A stretch of DNA of 24,557 nucleotides from JAKAGE01 sp035541415 (GCA_035541415.1 DATKNI010000016.1:1-24557), one strand, 5' to 3'; shown: positions 14,897 to 21,222, numbered from the stretch's first letter. Notes: generated by a model not told the origin, from the letters alone. A program made the numbers and translations.

Positions 14897-15373
14897 ATGA
14901 AAAACATAACGATGGGTGTAGTGGTTGCGGTCGCTGCAGTGATTGTTATGGTTGCTCCGGCTATGGCCGCCGCAAACCTTACGAGCGGCAGCATCGGTCA
15001 GCGGGCGAGCGACGCGTCGACGTTCGGCATCGCAGTTTGCAACAATGGCGCAACGGCGCAAAACAGCTCGGTTCCGGTTTCCATAACGGCGAACGGGACG
15101 GCGGTATCGATCTCGTCAGCGGCGCCGATCAAACCGGGCGCGTGCAGCTACAGCTACGTCTCGTACGCATCGTTCCACATGATCGGCGGAAGGACGTATT
15201 CGGTCCAGGTTTCCGTAAACGGCGGCGCTTTGCAAGCGTATACCGTCACGATGCCGGGCTCAGTTCTCGGCGCGAGCACCTCGGGCTCGTCCGATGACGC
15301 ACTGCGAGCGCAATTACTCAGTCTGCTCCAGCAATTACTTGCCCTGCTCCAGCAGCAGCAAGCCGGACAATAA
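14897..15373 (+). CDS. Secreted Ig-like protein with Gln/Leu-rich C-terminal helix
   Basis: 158 residues. A signal peptide covers 1-25 (hydrophobic VVVAVAAVIVMVAPAMA, cleavage after AMA or nearby). Residues about 28-122 form a small beta-sandwich, similar to CARDB-type Ig folds (FGIAVCNNGATAQNSS, then SVQVSVNGG). It has two Cys (about 48 and 83) that could form a disulfide. The tail (about 131-158) is a repetitive helix rich in Leu and Gln (LLSLLQQLLALLQQQQ). Such a tail also precedes the peptidoglycan-binding domain of the protein at the right edge (LEALLQSLIAELQALIAQL). This suggests a common surface-anchoring or oligomerisation segment. Confidence 0.85.
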   Translation: MKNITMGVVVAVAAVIVMVAPAMAAANLTSGSIGQRASDASTFGIAVCNNGATAQNSSVPVSITANGTAVSISSAAPIKPGACSYSYVSYASFHMIGGRTYSVQVSVNGGALQAYTVTMPGSVLGASTSGSSDDALRAQLLSLLQQLLALLQQQQAGQ

Positions 15374-15379
15374 TCTCCA

Positions 15380-15403
15380 ATCCCCGCGCGAGCGGGGATT
15401 TTT
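15380..15403 (+). terminator. Intrinsic terminator
   Basis: Stem ATCCCCGC (15380-15387) with GCGGGGAT (15392-15399), a GCGA tetraloop and a T-run (15399-15403). It starts 6 bases after the stop at 15373. Confidence 0.9.
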
Positions 15404-15482
15404 GCGCTTTGCATAACAATTTCAGATCTGATTCGTATTAACCATCGAAACCCTACTAACCCATTCGCCGTAATAAAAGAAT

Positions 15483-16217
15483 ATGAAACGAGGGCCGCTT
15501 ATCGCACTCATTATCATCCTTGTCATTATCGCCGTTCTGGCGATTCTCCTTGTGGTTCCGGGATCATCCGGAAACCAGACCGTCGGCACCCCGAATGGCA
15601 CGACCACGGGAACCGGCGCAACGTCAACGCCCACGAGCACGCTGACCTTCGACCAGAGCATCTCCGACGGCGTGATTACAGTCTCGTATCCAAGCGCTGA
15701 CTTCGGCCTCGCAACAAATGCATCGCAAGTGCTCGTGCATCCCTATATCCCTCCGTGCAGCGCCGGCTTCACCTATTGTCTCTACTACACAGGCGGCGCC
15801 TACAGCGGCACAACCTTTGAAAGCGCCGGCATCCGCATCCAAAAGCGAACGGACCTCGCTACGCAAAATCAGTGCCTCACAACGGAACCCGCCGGCTTCG
15901 GCCTCCGTCCGGTCATCGTCACCTCAACCGACTATGCGGCAAGCGTATTCTCGCCCCTGGGCGACGCGGCAGCCGGACACTTTGCAAACGGCGCCGTCTA
16001 CCGCTTGAGCTACGGGAAGAATTGCTATGAGTTCGAAACGCGGATTGGCGAGAGCGATTATGGCAACTATCCGTCCGGCAGCATCCAGCAATTCACGCCC
16101 GACGAACAGACGGCAATCCAAAACGAACTTCAGCACATCCTCGGGACACTCGTCGTCGTATCATCGGGAGAAAGCGTCCACTTCCCGCCTCCTCCGCAGC
16201 ATCTCCCGGTTGATTAA
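15483..16217 (+). CDS. Membrane-anchored extracytoplasmic protein, family unknown
   Basis: 244 residues. Residues 1-29 are one membrane helix (LIALIIILVIIAVLAILLVV). About 30-55 is a Gly/Thr/Ser-rich linker. The outer domain (56-244) holds four Cys (near 96, 101, 130 and 183) that could form disulfides, and strands such as GVITVSYPSADFGL and GAVYRLSYGKNCYEFE. The C-terminus is Pro-rich (HFPPPPQHLPVD). I do not recognise the family. The AT-rich sequence TAATAA ends 6 bases before the ATG, but the -10 match is poor. The 13-base palindromic motif shared with 12452 lies about 50 bases upstream. It converges with the acylphosphatase gene. Confidence 0.8.
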   Translation: MKRGPLIALIIILVIIAVLAILLVVPGSSGNQTVGTPNGTTTGTGATSTPTSTLTFDQSISDGVITVSYPSADFGLATNASQVLVHPYIPPCSAGFTYCLYYTGGAYSGTTFESAGIRIQKRTDLATQNQCLTTEPAGFGLRPVIVTSTDYAASVFSPLGDAAAGHFANGAVYRLSYGKNCYEFETRIGESDYGNYPSGSIQQFTPDEQTAIQNELQHILGTLVVVSSGESVHFPPPPQHLPVD

Positions 16218-16276
16218 ATGGAGGATAAAAAAGATCCCGCAAGGACATCGCATCCTCGGCATATGTCTCCCGGAGT

Positions 16277-16555
16277 TTACGCTATTCGGAAACCGGTGAA
16301 TTTGCCGTGAGCCGCGGACCACGCGACTTCCACCCGCTCCACTTTTGCCGTGATCGGGCCTTTCTTGCACCACTCCAAAAATTTATGGAGTGCTTCCTCT
16401 TCTCCTTCTGATTCGATATATACCGAACCGTCCGGTTCGTTCATGACAAAGCCGCCCACGTGGAGCTTGCGCGCGATCCAATATGCGGAGATTCGATATC
16501 CCACGCCTTGCACGTCCCCATAAATTTTTAACGTAAGATTTTTCATCAAAACCAT
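16277..16555 (-). CDS. Acylphosphatase
   Basis: 92 residues, the normal size. The signature GDVQGVGYRISAYWIA (13-28) holds the catalytic Arg (R21) and its phosphate loop. GFVMNEPDGSVYIESEG follows with the catalytic Asn (N39). The enzyme hydrolyses carboxyl-phosphate bonds such as acetyl or acyl phosphates in the cytosol. A second Met lies at residue 4. The first is preferred because AGGA lies 10 bases upstream of it. It follows the short pilin gene by 17 bases and is probably co-transcribed with it. Confidence 0.93.
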   Translation of the reverse strand: MVLMKNLTLKIYGDVQGVGYRISAYWIARKLHVGGFVMNEPDGSVYIESEGEEEALHKFLEWCKKGPITAKVERVEVAWSAAHGKFTGFRIA

Positions 16556-16572
16556 GGCGACGGTTTCCTACA

Positions 16573-16851
16573 TCAGCGAGATGTTCCTGTTGCTGTTCCC
16601 GTTGCTACCCTTGCTGTTTTTGTACTTGTCGTTGCAATTCCTTGCATTTGATCAATCGCCTGCTGTTCACCGTTTGTCGACGACGCAAATTGTTGGACGG
16701 CATTTTTTGCTTGTTGAATATCGTTCTTTGCACTCTCGGGTGATACGTTCTGGTGCTTTGTCGTGCCAAAATAAAATCCGCTGCCAACCACGGCAGCAAC
16801 GATTGCAAGAATAATGAGCATTTCGAGAAGAGCAAAACCCGTGCGGCGCAT
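16573..16851 (-). CDS. Short type IV prepilin-like protein
   Basis: 92 residues from the ATG at 16851. A class III signal RRTG|FALLEMLIILAIVAAVVG has the cut expected between G5 and F6 and Glu at mature position 5. After the N-terminal helix there is a short Gln/Ala/Ser/Thr-rich tail (AKNDIQQAKNAVQQFASS, then TATGTSR) with no globular head. A longer reading from 16944 adds 31 residues without any supporting feature. Further support for 16851 is TACACT ending 6 bases before it. It may be a minor pilin or an assembly component. The pilus machinery is not in the window. Confidence 0.8.
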   Translation of the reverse strand: MRRTGFALLEMLIILAIVAAVVGSGFYFGTTKHQNVSPESAKNDIQQAKNAVQQFASSTNGEQQAIDQMQGIATTSTKTARVATGTATGTSR

Positions 16852-16857
16852 ATATCC

Positions 16858-16863
16858 AGTGTA
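16858..16863 (-). promoter_or_regulatory. -10 box, leaderless promoter of the short pilin
   Basis: On the minus strand 16863-16858 reads TACACT, 6 bases before the ATG at 16851. Confidence 0.55.
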
Positions 16864-16907
16864 ACAAAAACAGCCGCTCGCGGGGGTGGCGTAAAAATGA
16901 GACAAAG

Positions 16908-16933
16908 AAACCGCCGGATAATTCCGGCGGTTT
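16908..16933 (-). terminator. Terminator-like hairpin after the 73-residue gene
   Basis: An 11-bp stem (AAACCGCCGGA with TCCGGCGGTTT) and a 4-base loop. It lies 20 bases after the minus-strand stop at 16954. The T-run is short on both strands. Confidence 0.75.
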
Positions 16934-16953
16934 AAGAAACTCAAGAAATAGCA

Positions 16954-17175
16954 CTAGCGATCGTGATAGGTCACTCCCATCGAATGGAGTCTCATCTGAT
17001 CCCCAATCTTCACTGCTTTCCAATCACGAGCGATCGCAAAGGCATAGATAAGCTTGGAGTTTATTTTGCGGCACCATACGGCGTGGTTGCCGTCCTTCTC
17101 CTCGCAAAATTGGCACACCGTGGTCTTCAGAGCTTCAAGAAGTCGGGGCTGCACGGGAACATCATCCATACTCAT
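16954..17175 (-). CDS. 73-residue protein with clustered cysteines, family unknown
   Basis: A CQFC pair at residues 21-24 and a third Cys in AVWC (about residue 35) form a possible zinc site (C-x2-C plus C). The rest has mixed polar and aromatic residues with no membrane segment. A strong Shine-Dalgarno site AAGGAG lies 7 bases before the ATG, and a second Met is at residue 3. It sits 23 bases after the apparent end of the exported protein at 17199, but a strong terminator lies inside that frame. It may therefore have its own promoter (a weak TAGACT at 17211-17206). Confidence 0.65.
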   Translation of the reverse strand: MSMDDVPVQPRLLEALKTTVCQFCEEKDGNHAVWCRKINSKLIYAFAIARDWKAVKIGDQMRLHSMGVTYHDR

Positions 17176-17198
17176 ACGGCAACTCCTTGTGATCTTTC

Positions 17199-17669
17199 TT
17201 ATTGCAGTCTACCCCCGTCTGGATTTAAAATCCACCCTCGCCGAGGAGTAACGGGAATGATCAAAAAAACAGCGGCTCGATTACTCGGAGCCGCTTTCTT
17301 CTTAGGGGGAGCGTCCACGCAGGACGGTTTCTTGGTCTCGTCTCCCGACTGGAAGCAGATCTTTCTGATGTTATCAAGCGGAATTCGTTTTCCGGTTTTC
17401 TTATCTACCGGGGCAAAGAGCTCTTCCGTTGTGAGGCCCGGAAGATTCGGAAAGTCGACTACCATCGACACGCTGAAGTTCTCTCCCTCGCGCTCAATCT
17501 GCACGGCTTTGAGTTCTGATCCCTCAGGAAAATGGACCGTGCCGACGCAAAGATTTTTTTCGCAGACCGACTGCATCTTCCAAACCATAACTCCAGGCTT
17601 GTCGTCATCCTGCGCCCAACATCCGATTGAGCATGCGACCATTGCAACCAACACCACCAAATTCCTCAT
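17199..17669 (-). CDS. Small exported protein; frame runs through its own terminator
   Basis: 156 residues as read. Residues 1-20 are a signal peptide (MRNLVVLVAMVACSIGCWAQ). A lipobox-like SIGC at 14-17 is imperfect, so lipoprotein status is unclear. The domain (about 25-122) has four Cys (near 36, 41, 105 and 116) and no family I recognise. The last 34 residues (from KKKAAPSNRAAV on) come from a hairpin plus T-run. One extra base in the CCCCC run (plus 17305-17309) would bring in a TAA right before the hairpin and end the protein after residue 122 (DAPP). A sequencing indel or a real frameshift is likely. The gene has a full promoter and an AGGAG site 7 bases before the ATG. Confidence 0.7.
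   Translation of the reverse strand: MRNLVVLVAMVACSIGCWAQDDDKPGVMVWKMQSVCEKNLCVGTVHFPEGSELKAVQIEREGENFSVSMVVDFPNLPGLTTEELFAPVDKKTGKRIPLDNIRKICFQSGDETKKPSCVDAPPKKKAAPSNRAAVFLIIPVTPRRGWILNPDGGRLQ
17263..17295 (-). terminator. Intrinsic terminator inside the apparent 3' end of the exported-protein frame
   Basis: On the minus strand AGCGGCTC pairs with GAGCCGCT (9-base loop), followed by G and seven Ts (17269-17263). It is one of the strongest terminators in the window. Confidence 0.88.
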
Positions 17670-17710
17670 CGGAACTCTCCTATTTCTCTAAAGATTTGCG
17701 AACTGAGGAT

Positions 17711-17739
17711 ATTATATCTTTTTTCCTGAGTGCCGTCAA
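17711..17739 (-). promoter_or_regulatory. Sigma-70-type promoter of the exported-protein gene
   Basis: On the minus strand TTGACG (17739-17734), a 17-base spacer and TATAAT (17716-17711). The predicted start is near 17704, giving a leader of about 35 bases with a Shine-Dalgarno site. Confidence 0.85.
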
Positions 17740-17832
17740 CCGTCTGCATCAACCCTGCTGCAGAACCACAACCATGCCGACACGAGAGATGCGGCAATAA
17801 AGGGTGATCGCGCCTCGCGTCCGCCGCAAATA

Positions 17833-17988
17833 TTACGCGGCGAAATGTGCGCCGATATAAAACGGCCAGATGATAATCGCAAGCACGCCTTTCCAAAACG
17901 AAAGGTGCAAATAGCCGATGGTGAAGAGCCATCCGATAAACCAAAGAATACCCACGGCGCAATGATTTTTGATTTCGATTTTTTCCAT
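17833..17988 (-). CDS. 51-residue membrane protein
   Basis: The minus-strand frame runs from the ATG at 17988 to TAA at 17835-17833. After the polar start MEKIEIKNHCAVG there are two hydrophobic stretches, ILWFIGWLFTIGYLHLSFW (14-32) and GVLAIIIWPFYIGAHFAA (34-51). This fits a helical hairpin or one long and one partial helix. Codon use looks coding and the Trp/Phe pattern is unlikely by chance. No family is recognised with certainty. A weak AAGG lies 3 bases before the start, and no clear -10 box was found. The neighbours are the exported protein and trigger factor. Confidence 0.65.
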   Translation of the reverse strand: MEKIEIKNHCAVGILWFIGWLFTIGYLHLSFWKGVLAIIIWPFYIGAHFAA

Positions 17989-18169
17989 GACCTTTTCTTT
18001 TATTTTCCCGCAGGGTCATTCATTATCCATCGGCGCAAAGATATTCTGATCGGCCATGCGCCCCGCATCCCCGCCATATCTGATTTTTTTGCGTTTTATC
18101 ATGACGTCAAAATTGTTGTCGTTTCATATCACGGGATCCACTTCAGAAAAATAACAGAGCTGTTTTTCG

Positions 18170-18200
18170 AGAAAATAATGTTTCCGAAATAATATTTTCT
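18170..18200. repeat. AT-rich inverted repeat upstream of trigger factor
   Basis: AGAAAATA (18170-18177) pairs with TATTTTCT (18193-18200). It lies 17 bases before the -35 box of the trigger factor promoter and could be an operator or the end of a transcript. The rest of 17989-18256 shows no gene. Confidence 0.5.
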
Positions 18201-18216
18201 GAGGGCATATCGTTTC

Positions 18217-18245
18217 TTCACAATGCACCGAGGGCGTGCTATAGT
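18217..18245 (+). promoter_or_regulatory. Promoter of trigger factor
   Basis: TTCACA (18217-18222), a 17-base spacer and TATAGT (18240-18245). The box ends 11 bases before the ATG at 18257, so the leader should be only about 5 bases and carry no Shine-Dalgarno site. Confidence 0.8.
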
Positions 18246-18256
18246 TAGCCATTCGC

Positions 18257-19348
18257 ATGAACTCATATACCAACCTCAAAAAGCTGTCCGACAAAAATAA
18301 CGTCATCGAATACCGCGCCGAAATCCCGCTCGAAACCATCAAAGAACACGAAAAGCGCGAGATCGTGCGCATGGGCCAGACCATCGCCGTTCCGGGTTTC
18401 CGCAAGGGAAAAGTGCCGGAAACGATGCTCCGCGAATACATCCATCCGGCGGAAGTCCTCGAAGAAGCCGCCGATGCTGCGGTGCGCAAGGCGATACGCG
18501 ATCTCGTGGAAGCCGAATCCATTGATGCCATCGGCCTTCCCGACGTGCAGATCAAATCCATCGAACTTAACAAGCCGATCGAATTTACGGTCCGCTTTGC
18601 CATCGATCCGAACATCGACCTCCCTGATTACAAAAAAATCGGGAGTGAAATCCTTACCCGCAAAGATGATGTTTCCGTGACGGAGAAAGAGATTGATGAC
18701 GCGCTCCTCGAAGTGCGCCGCATGGCGGCACGCGCGTTCACGCCTGCGCCGAACGAAGGCGAGGAACCGAAACAGCCGAACGATGCCGATCTGCCGCAGA
18801 TCACGGATGAGCTCGCCGAAAAAATTGCCGGCGTGAAAACCGTCGCCGAGCTCCGCGACCAGGTTCGCCGCGAGCTTTCATTCAATAACGAGATCCGATC
18901 GCGTGACGCAAAGCACGATGAGATCGTAAAGGCCATCGCCCAAAAAGCAAAGCTCACCGTCCCCCATCTGCTCGTTGAACAGGAACTCGCGAATTTCCTC
19001 GAAAGCCGCAACGCCGAGATGGAACGCTTGGGCATGACGCTCGAAGAATATCTGAAGCAGATCAAGAAAACGGAAAAAGAATTGGCCGACGAAGAGCGCG
19101 CAGCGATCGAGGAACGCGTCCGCACCGGCCTCGTTTTCCAGAAAATCCGAGAAGTAGAAAATATCACCGCAAGCGATCGCGAAATCGCCCAGCGCGTGGA
19201 ACTCCTCAAGCGCCGCTATCCACACGAAGCGGCAGACACGCTCCGCCGCAGCGCGGCGGCCTCCATCGCCCAAGAAAAAGTTTTCAAATTGTTTGAGCCG
19301 GAAAAGCCCGCCGCAGGAAAATCCGACGCTGCCGAAGATAAAAAATAA
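18257..19348 (+). CDS. tig: Trigger factor lacking the PPIase domain
   Basis: 363 residues, about 70 fewer than E. coli trigger factor. The ribosome-binding loop PGFRKGKVP is at 46-54, and the N-terminal domain runs to about 130 (DLPDYKKIG). The helical arm SVTEKEIDDALLEVRR follows. The FKBP-type PPIase domain expected next (about 100 residues) is replaced by a Pro/Glu-rich linker (about 158-178). The C-terminal chaperone domain resumes with LPQITDELAEKIAGVKTVAE and ends in an acidic/basic tail. It acts on nascent chains at the ribosome exit. In E. coli the PPIase domain is dispensable for much of the chaperone role. The loss looks clean, not a frameshift. Confidence 0.92.
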   Translation: MNSYTNLKKLSDKNNVIEYRAEIPLETIKEHEKREIVRMGQTIAVPGFRKGKVPETMLREYIHPAEVLEEAADAAVRKAIRDLVEAESIDAIGLPDVQIKSIELNKPIEFTVRFAIDPNIDLPDYKKIGSEILTRKDDVSVTEKEIDDALLEVRRMAARAFTPAPNEGEEPKQPNDADLPQITDELAEKIAGVKTVAELRDQVRRELSFNNEIRSRDAKHDEIVKAIAQKAKLTVPHLLVEQELANFLESRNAEMERLGMTLEEYLKQIKKTEKELADEERAAIEERVRTGLVFQKIREVENITASDREIAQRVELLKRRYPHEAADTLRRSAAASIAQEKVFKLFEPEKPAAGKSDAAEDKK

Positions 19349-19373
19349 GCCAGATCCTTTCGAATCTGGCTTT
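19347..19373 (+). terminator. Terminator-like hairpin after trigger factor
   Basis: Stem AAGCCAGAT (19347-19355) with ATCTGGCTT (19364-19372), an 8-base loop and a short TTT. It overlaps the stop codon (19346-19348). Confidence 0.7.
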
Positions 19374-19399
19374 GATGATTGCCGCGCGATGCGGCGTTC

Positions 19400-19735
19400 T
19401 TATGGTTTGCGCGGAAGCGATCCCACGGGAAGGCAGACCGGGCCGAGCGCACGTTCGGCGATCGCTTTGCTGCTTCGATTATTGAAGTCGAACACGATCT
19501 GCCCGCCGCGGCTTGTCTTGAATCGGAAATCCCGGTTGACTTTCAGTCCGGCTTCCGTGAGGGAACAGGCGATCCTGATCGCAGCTTCCATTTCGCCGTA
19601 GCCGGCATTGAGGGCGCCTCCCTCGCCTTCGACCTGGTTGATCTCTTGGGAAAACGATTCACGAGTTGAAAAATCTTCCCGCCGCACTGACAACGTACAA
19701 TCCGGCGCTTTCCAATCAGAGAGTTCGTGTGCCAC
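19400..19735 (-). CDS. 111-residue soluble protein, family unknown
   Basis: No membrane segment or signal peptide. A Glu/Gly-rich middle (EINQVEGEGGALNAGYGE) precedes AAIRIACSLTEAGLKVNRDF and a segment GGQIVFDFNNRSSKAIAERA that could be a small alpha/beta unit. I do not recognise it. It has a full promoter and AGGAG about 6 bases before the ATG, so it is a leadered, well-translated gene. It is convergent with trigger factor. Confidence 0.7.
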   Translation of the reverse strand: MAHELSDWKAPDCTLSVRREDFSTRESFSQEINQVEGEGGALNAGYGEMEAAIRIACSLTEAGLKVNRDFRFKTSRGGQIVFDFNNRSSKAIAERALGPVCLPVGSLPRKP

Positions 19736-19758
19736 GATAATCTCCTTTCTCGTACAAT

Positions 19759-19787
19759 ATAATACTATAGAAGTGCAATAAAGTCAA
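19759..19787 (-). promoter_or_regulatory. Sigma-70-type promoter of the 19735 gene
   Basis: On the minus strand TTGACT (19787-19782), a 17-base spacer and TATTAT (19764-19759). The predicted leader is about 17 bases and contains AGGAG (19746-19742). Confidence 0.85.
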
Positions 19788-19817
19788 TCTCGGCGCTGCG
19801 CTTTGAAGCTTGCCGAT

Positions 19818-20132
19818 TCATCTTTTGCTTCCTCGCTTTTTTCTTGCGAGCACCCACTTCTGCGAACGGCTTAATTTTTTGTCGGTTCGGTGCGTGCAGC
19901 CGATCCAGCAACACGGGCGGCGCATCCCCTCCTTGAGTTCCGAACGCACGCGATTAATATGCTCCTCACGCTTCTCGGGGCTCTTTGGGGCTATCGTCCA
20001 GCAAATCCATTCGTTTCGCGCAAGCGGCGTAATATCCTCCCACAACGCCAGGGCCTTGGGGTCGGATGCGAGAGCTTTTTTTAGATCTGCCGGCAGGGGG
20101 TGCGCCACGCCGCCGGAAATTTTTTGAGTCAT
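19818..20132 (-). CDS. YdeI/OmpD-associated (OmdA) family protein
   Basis: 104 residues from the Met at 20132. The family pattern is clear: AHPLPADLKKALASDPKAL, WEDITPLARNEWICWTIA, then KREEHINRVRSELKEGMRR. It then has PCCWIGCTHR, a Cys/His cluster that could bind zinc, and a very basic tail (KWVLARKKRGSKR). A longer reading from 20195 adds 21 unconserved residues. YdeI-like proteins are of uncertain function; some are linked to antimicrobial-peptide resistance. In many bacteria this domain is fused behind a DUF1801 domain. Here a truncated DUF1801 gene lies directly upstream. Confidence 0.75.
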   Translation of the reverse strand: MTQKISGGVAHPLPADLKKALASDPKALALWEDITPLARNEWICWTIAPKSPEKREEHINRVRSELKEGMRRPCCWIGCTHRTDKKLSRSQKWVLARKKRGSKR

Positions 20133-20205
20133 GCCGTTTATTTTGTCTGATTCTTTTTTATTCTTGCCCGAATAAGTTTCTTGATAAGCGCACATAGAAC
20201 CCGAC

Positions 20206-20445
20206 CTATCCCTTCATGCTTGCAAACCACGCAATGCGCCCCTTGTCGTAGCCAGGCATGCCATAGCTGATGCTTTCCTTTGCCTTCGGGGCAACGGCTC
20301 GGATCATCTTCCTCATTTCATTCAATTTTGGTCGTGCTTCTTTTGGCGCCCGCGCGATATATGCTTTCACAGCGCCTGTCGGCCAGCAAATCGGGCACGA
20401 TCCGGTGCCGCGATACTTGTGCCCTCGACTGCAGGTTTTGGTCAT
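20206..20445 (-). CDS. Zinc-knuckle DUF1801 protein, C-terminally truncated
   Basis: 79 residues from the Met at 20445. The head CSRGHKYRGTGSCPICWPTG has C5, H9, C17 and C20 as a possible zinc site. It is followed by a DUF1801 (YdhG/frataxin-like) start: AVKAYIARAPKEARPKLNEM, AVAPKAKESISYGMPGYDKG and IAWFASMKG, then a TAG. The family normally goes on with an HIGFYP-like strand and about 50 more residues. In frame after the TAG, VGFYVRL can be read before a second stop, which matches that strand. The gene thus seems shortened by a nonsense change and later loss. The start is supported by TATAGT ending 6 bases before the ATG. Confidence 0.65.
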   Translation of the reverse strand: MTKTCSRGHKYRGTGSCPICWPTGAVKAYIARAPKEARPKLNEMRKMIRAVAPKAKESISYGMPGYDKGRIAWFASMKG

Positions 20446-20451
20446 CCCACA

Positions 20452-20457
20452 ACTATA
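20452..20457 (-). promoter_or_regulatory. -10 box, leaderless promoter of the DUF1801 gene
   Basis: On the minus strand 20457-20452 reads TATAGT, 6 bases before the ATG at 20445. Confidence 0.6.
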
Positions 20458-20493
20458 CACCCGCACGCCGTTGATCACCAAGAGCTTTCGCCA

Positions 20494-20549
20494 AAGAAAA
20501 ACGGCACCCATACGAGTGCCGCTGTTTAGTTATTTGAAAACAACTAAAC
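20494..20549 (-). terminator. Tandem hairpins ending the coiled-coil gene
   Basis: First hairpin (minus sense): GTTTAGTT with AACTAAAC (20549-20542 and 20531-20524), overlapping the stop codon at 20546-20544. Second: CGGCAC with GTGCCG (20521-20516 and 20507-20502), followed by TTTTTCTTT. The second is a standard intrinsic terminator. Confidence 0.8.
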
Positions 20550-21098
20550 ATTGAAGGAAAAGAGCTTCGCAATGAGCGTCGCGTTCCCGATGTTTGCCTC
20601 GAGAACAGTGAGCTCTTCGGTTTTCTCGTTCAGAAAAGATCTCGTTTCCGAAAGTTTCCGCTCATAAGCCTGAATCATTTTTCGAGCTTCGGACGGAATT
20701 GGATCACCCAACACTATTGATCCGCTTTGTTTTGCTGCTACCGTATCTTCGGTAAGCTGGGCGATCTCTCTCTTGAGCGATTTCTTCGCCGCCTGCATAT
20801 TCCCGAGCACACGATCCACAACCTGCTGGATAACCTTCATCGCAATCCAATTCTTTTTATCGCATGGCCAGATGCCGAAACGATATCTGAAGTAGATAGA
20901 TGCGAAAGCTTTCTGGATCTGCTTTCTGATTTCCTCATGCCAGAGGATCAGGGGCAGCACCATGCCAACGACAACAGCAAAAATGAATATTGGCCAGTGC
21001 GGAAACAGAACACTGATTCGGATAAGAACCGCAGGTGTTGTAGCCAGAACGATCAAAACGAAACGGGTTGGCTTTGCTACGGCATTAGGCAGCGACAT
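20544..21098 (-). CDS. Two-TM protein with cytoplasmic coiled coil
   Basis: 184 residues. Membrane helices lie at about 12-31 (FVLIVLATTPAVLIRISVLF) and 36-53 (PIFIFAVVVGMVLPLILW). Then comes a basic/aromatic patch (ASIYFRYRFGIWPCDKKNW) and a long predicted coiled coil, about 95-175 (QAAKKSLKREIAQL, then MIQAYERKLSETRSFLNEKT). No family is recognised. AAGGAG lies 5 bases before the ATG. A consensus promoter and a leader of about 90 bases with two small hairpins precede it, so expression may be controlled at the RNA level. Confidence 0.75.
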   Translation of the reverse strand: MSLPNAVAKPTRFVLIVLATTPAVLIRISVLFPHWPIFIFAVVVGMVLPLILWHEEIRKQIQKAFASIYFRYRFGIWPCDKKNWIAMKVIQQVVDRVLGNMQAAKKSLKREIAQLTEDTVAAKQSGSIVLGDPIPSEARKMIQAYERKLSETRSFLNEKTEELTVLEANIGNATLIAKLFSFNV

Positions 21099-21188
21099 AC
21101 ATTCTCCTTCTTGGACTTTTTAGGTCCAAAACCCGGTTTTTCACCGGAGTTTGAATTGTTCTGATGAGTTTTTAGCTCAATCAGTACT
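21099..21188 (-). promoter_or_regulatory. ~90-base leader with two hairpins
   Basis: Predicted transcript leader of the coiled-coil gene. In minus sense it holds CCGG-TGAAAAA-CCGG and TTGGAC-CTAAAAA-GTCCAA, then AAGGAG and the ATG. It is long compared with other genes here (0-40 bases). No known riboswitch pattern was recognised. Confidence 0.5.
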
Positions 21189-21194
21189 GTGAAT

Positions 21195-21222
21195 ATTATA
21201 CCACCTATGCTAATTTTGTCAA
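21195..21222 (-). promoter_or_regulatory. Consensus promoter TTGACA-16-TATAAT
   Basis: On the minus strand TTGACA (21222-21217), a 16-base spacer and TATAAT (21200-21195). Both boxes match the consensus exactly. Confidence 0.9.

Noticed and set aside
17666..18019. A 117-codon minus-strand frame overlapping the same place.
   Set aside because: Arg/His-rich with no domain, and it runs over the promoter of the exported-protein gene.
17845..18192. A 115-codon plus-strand frame upstream of trigger factor.
   Set aside because: It is antisense to the better-supported 51-residue membrane gene and then runs through AT-rich DNA with an inverted repeat. It has no start signal.
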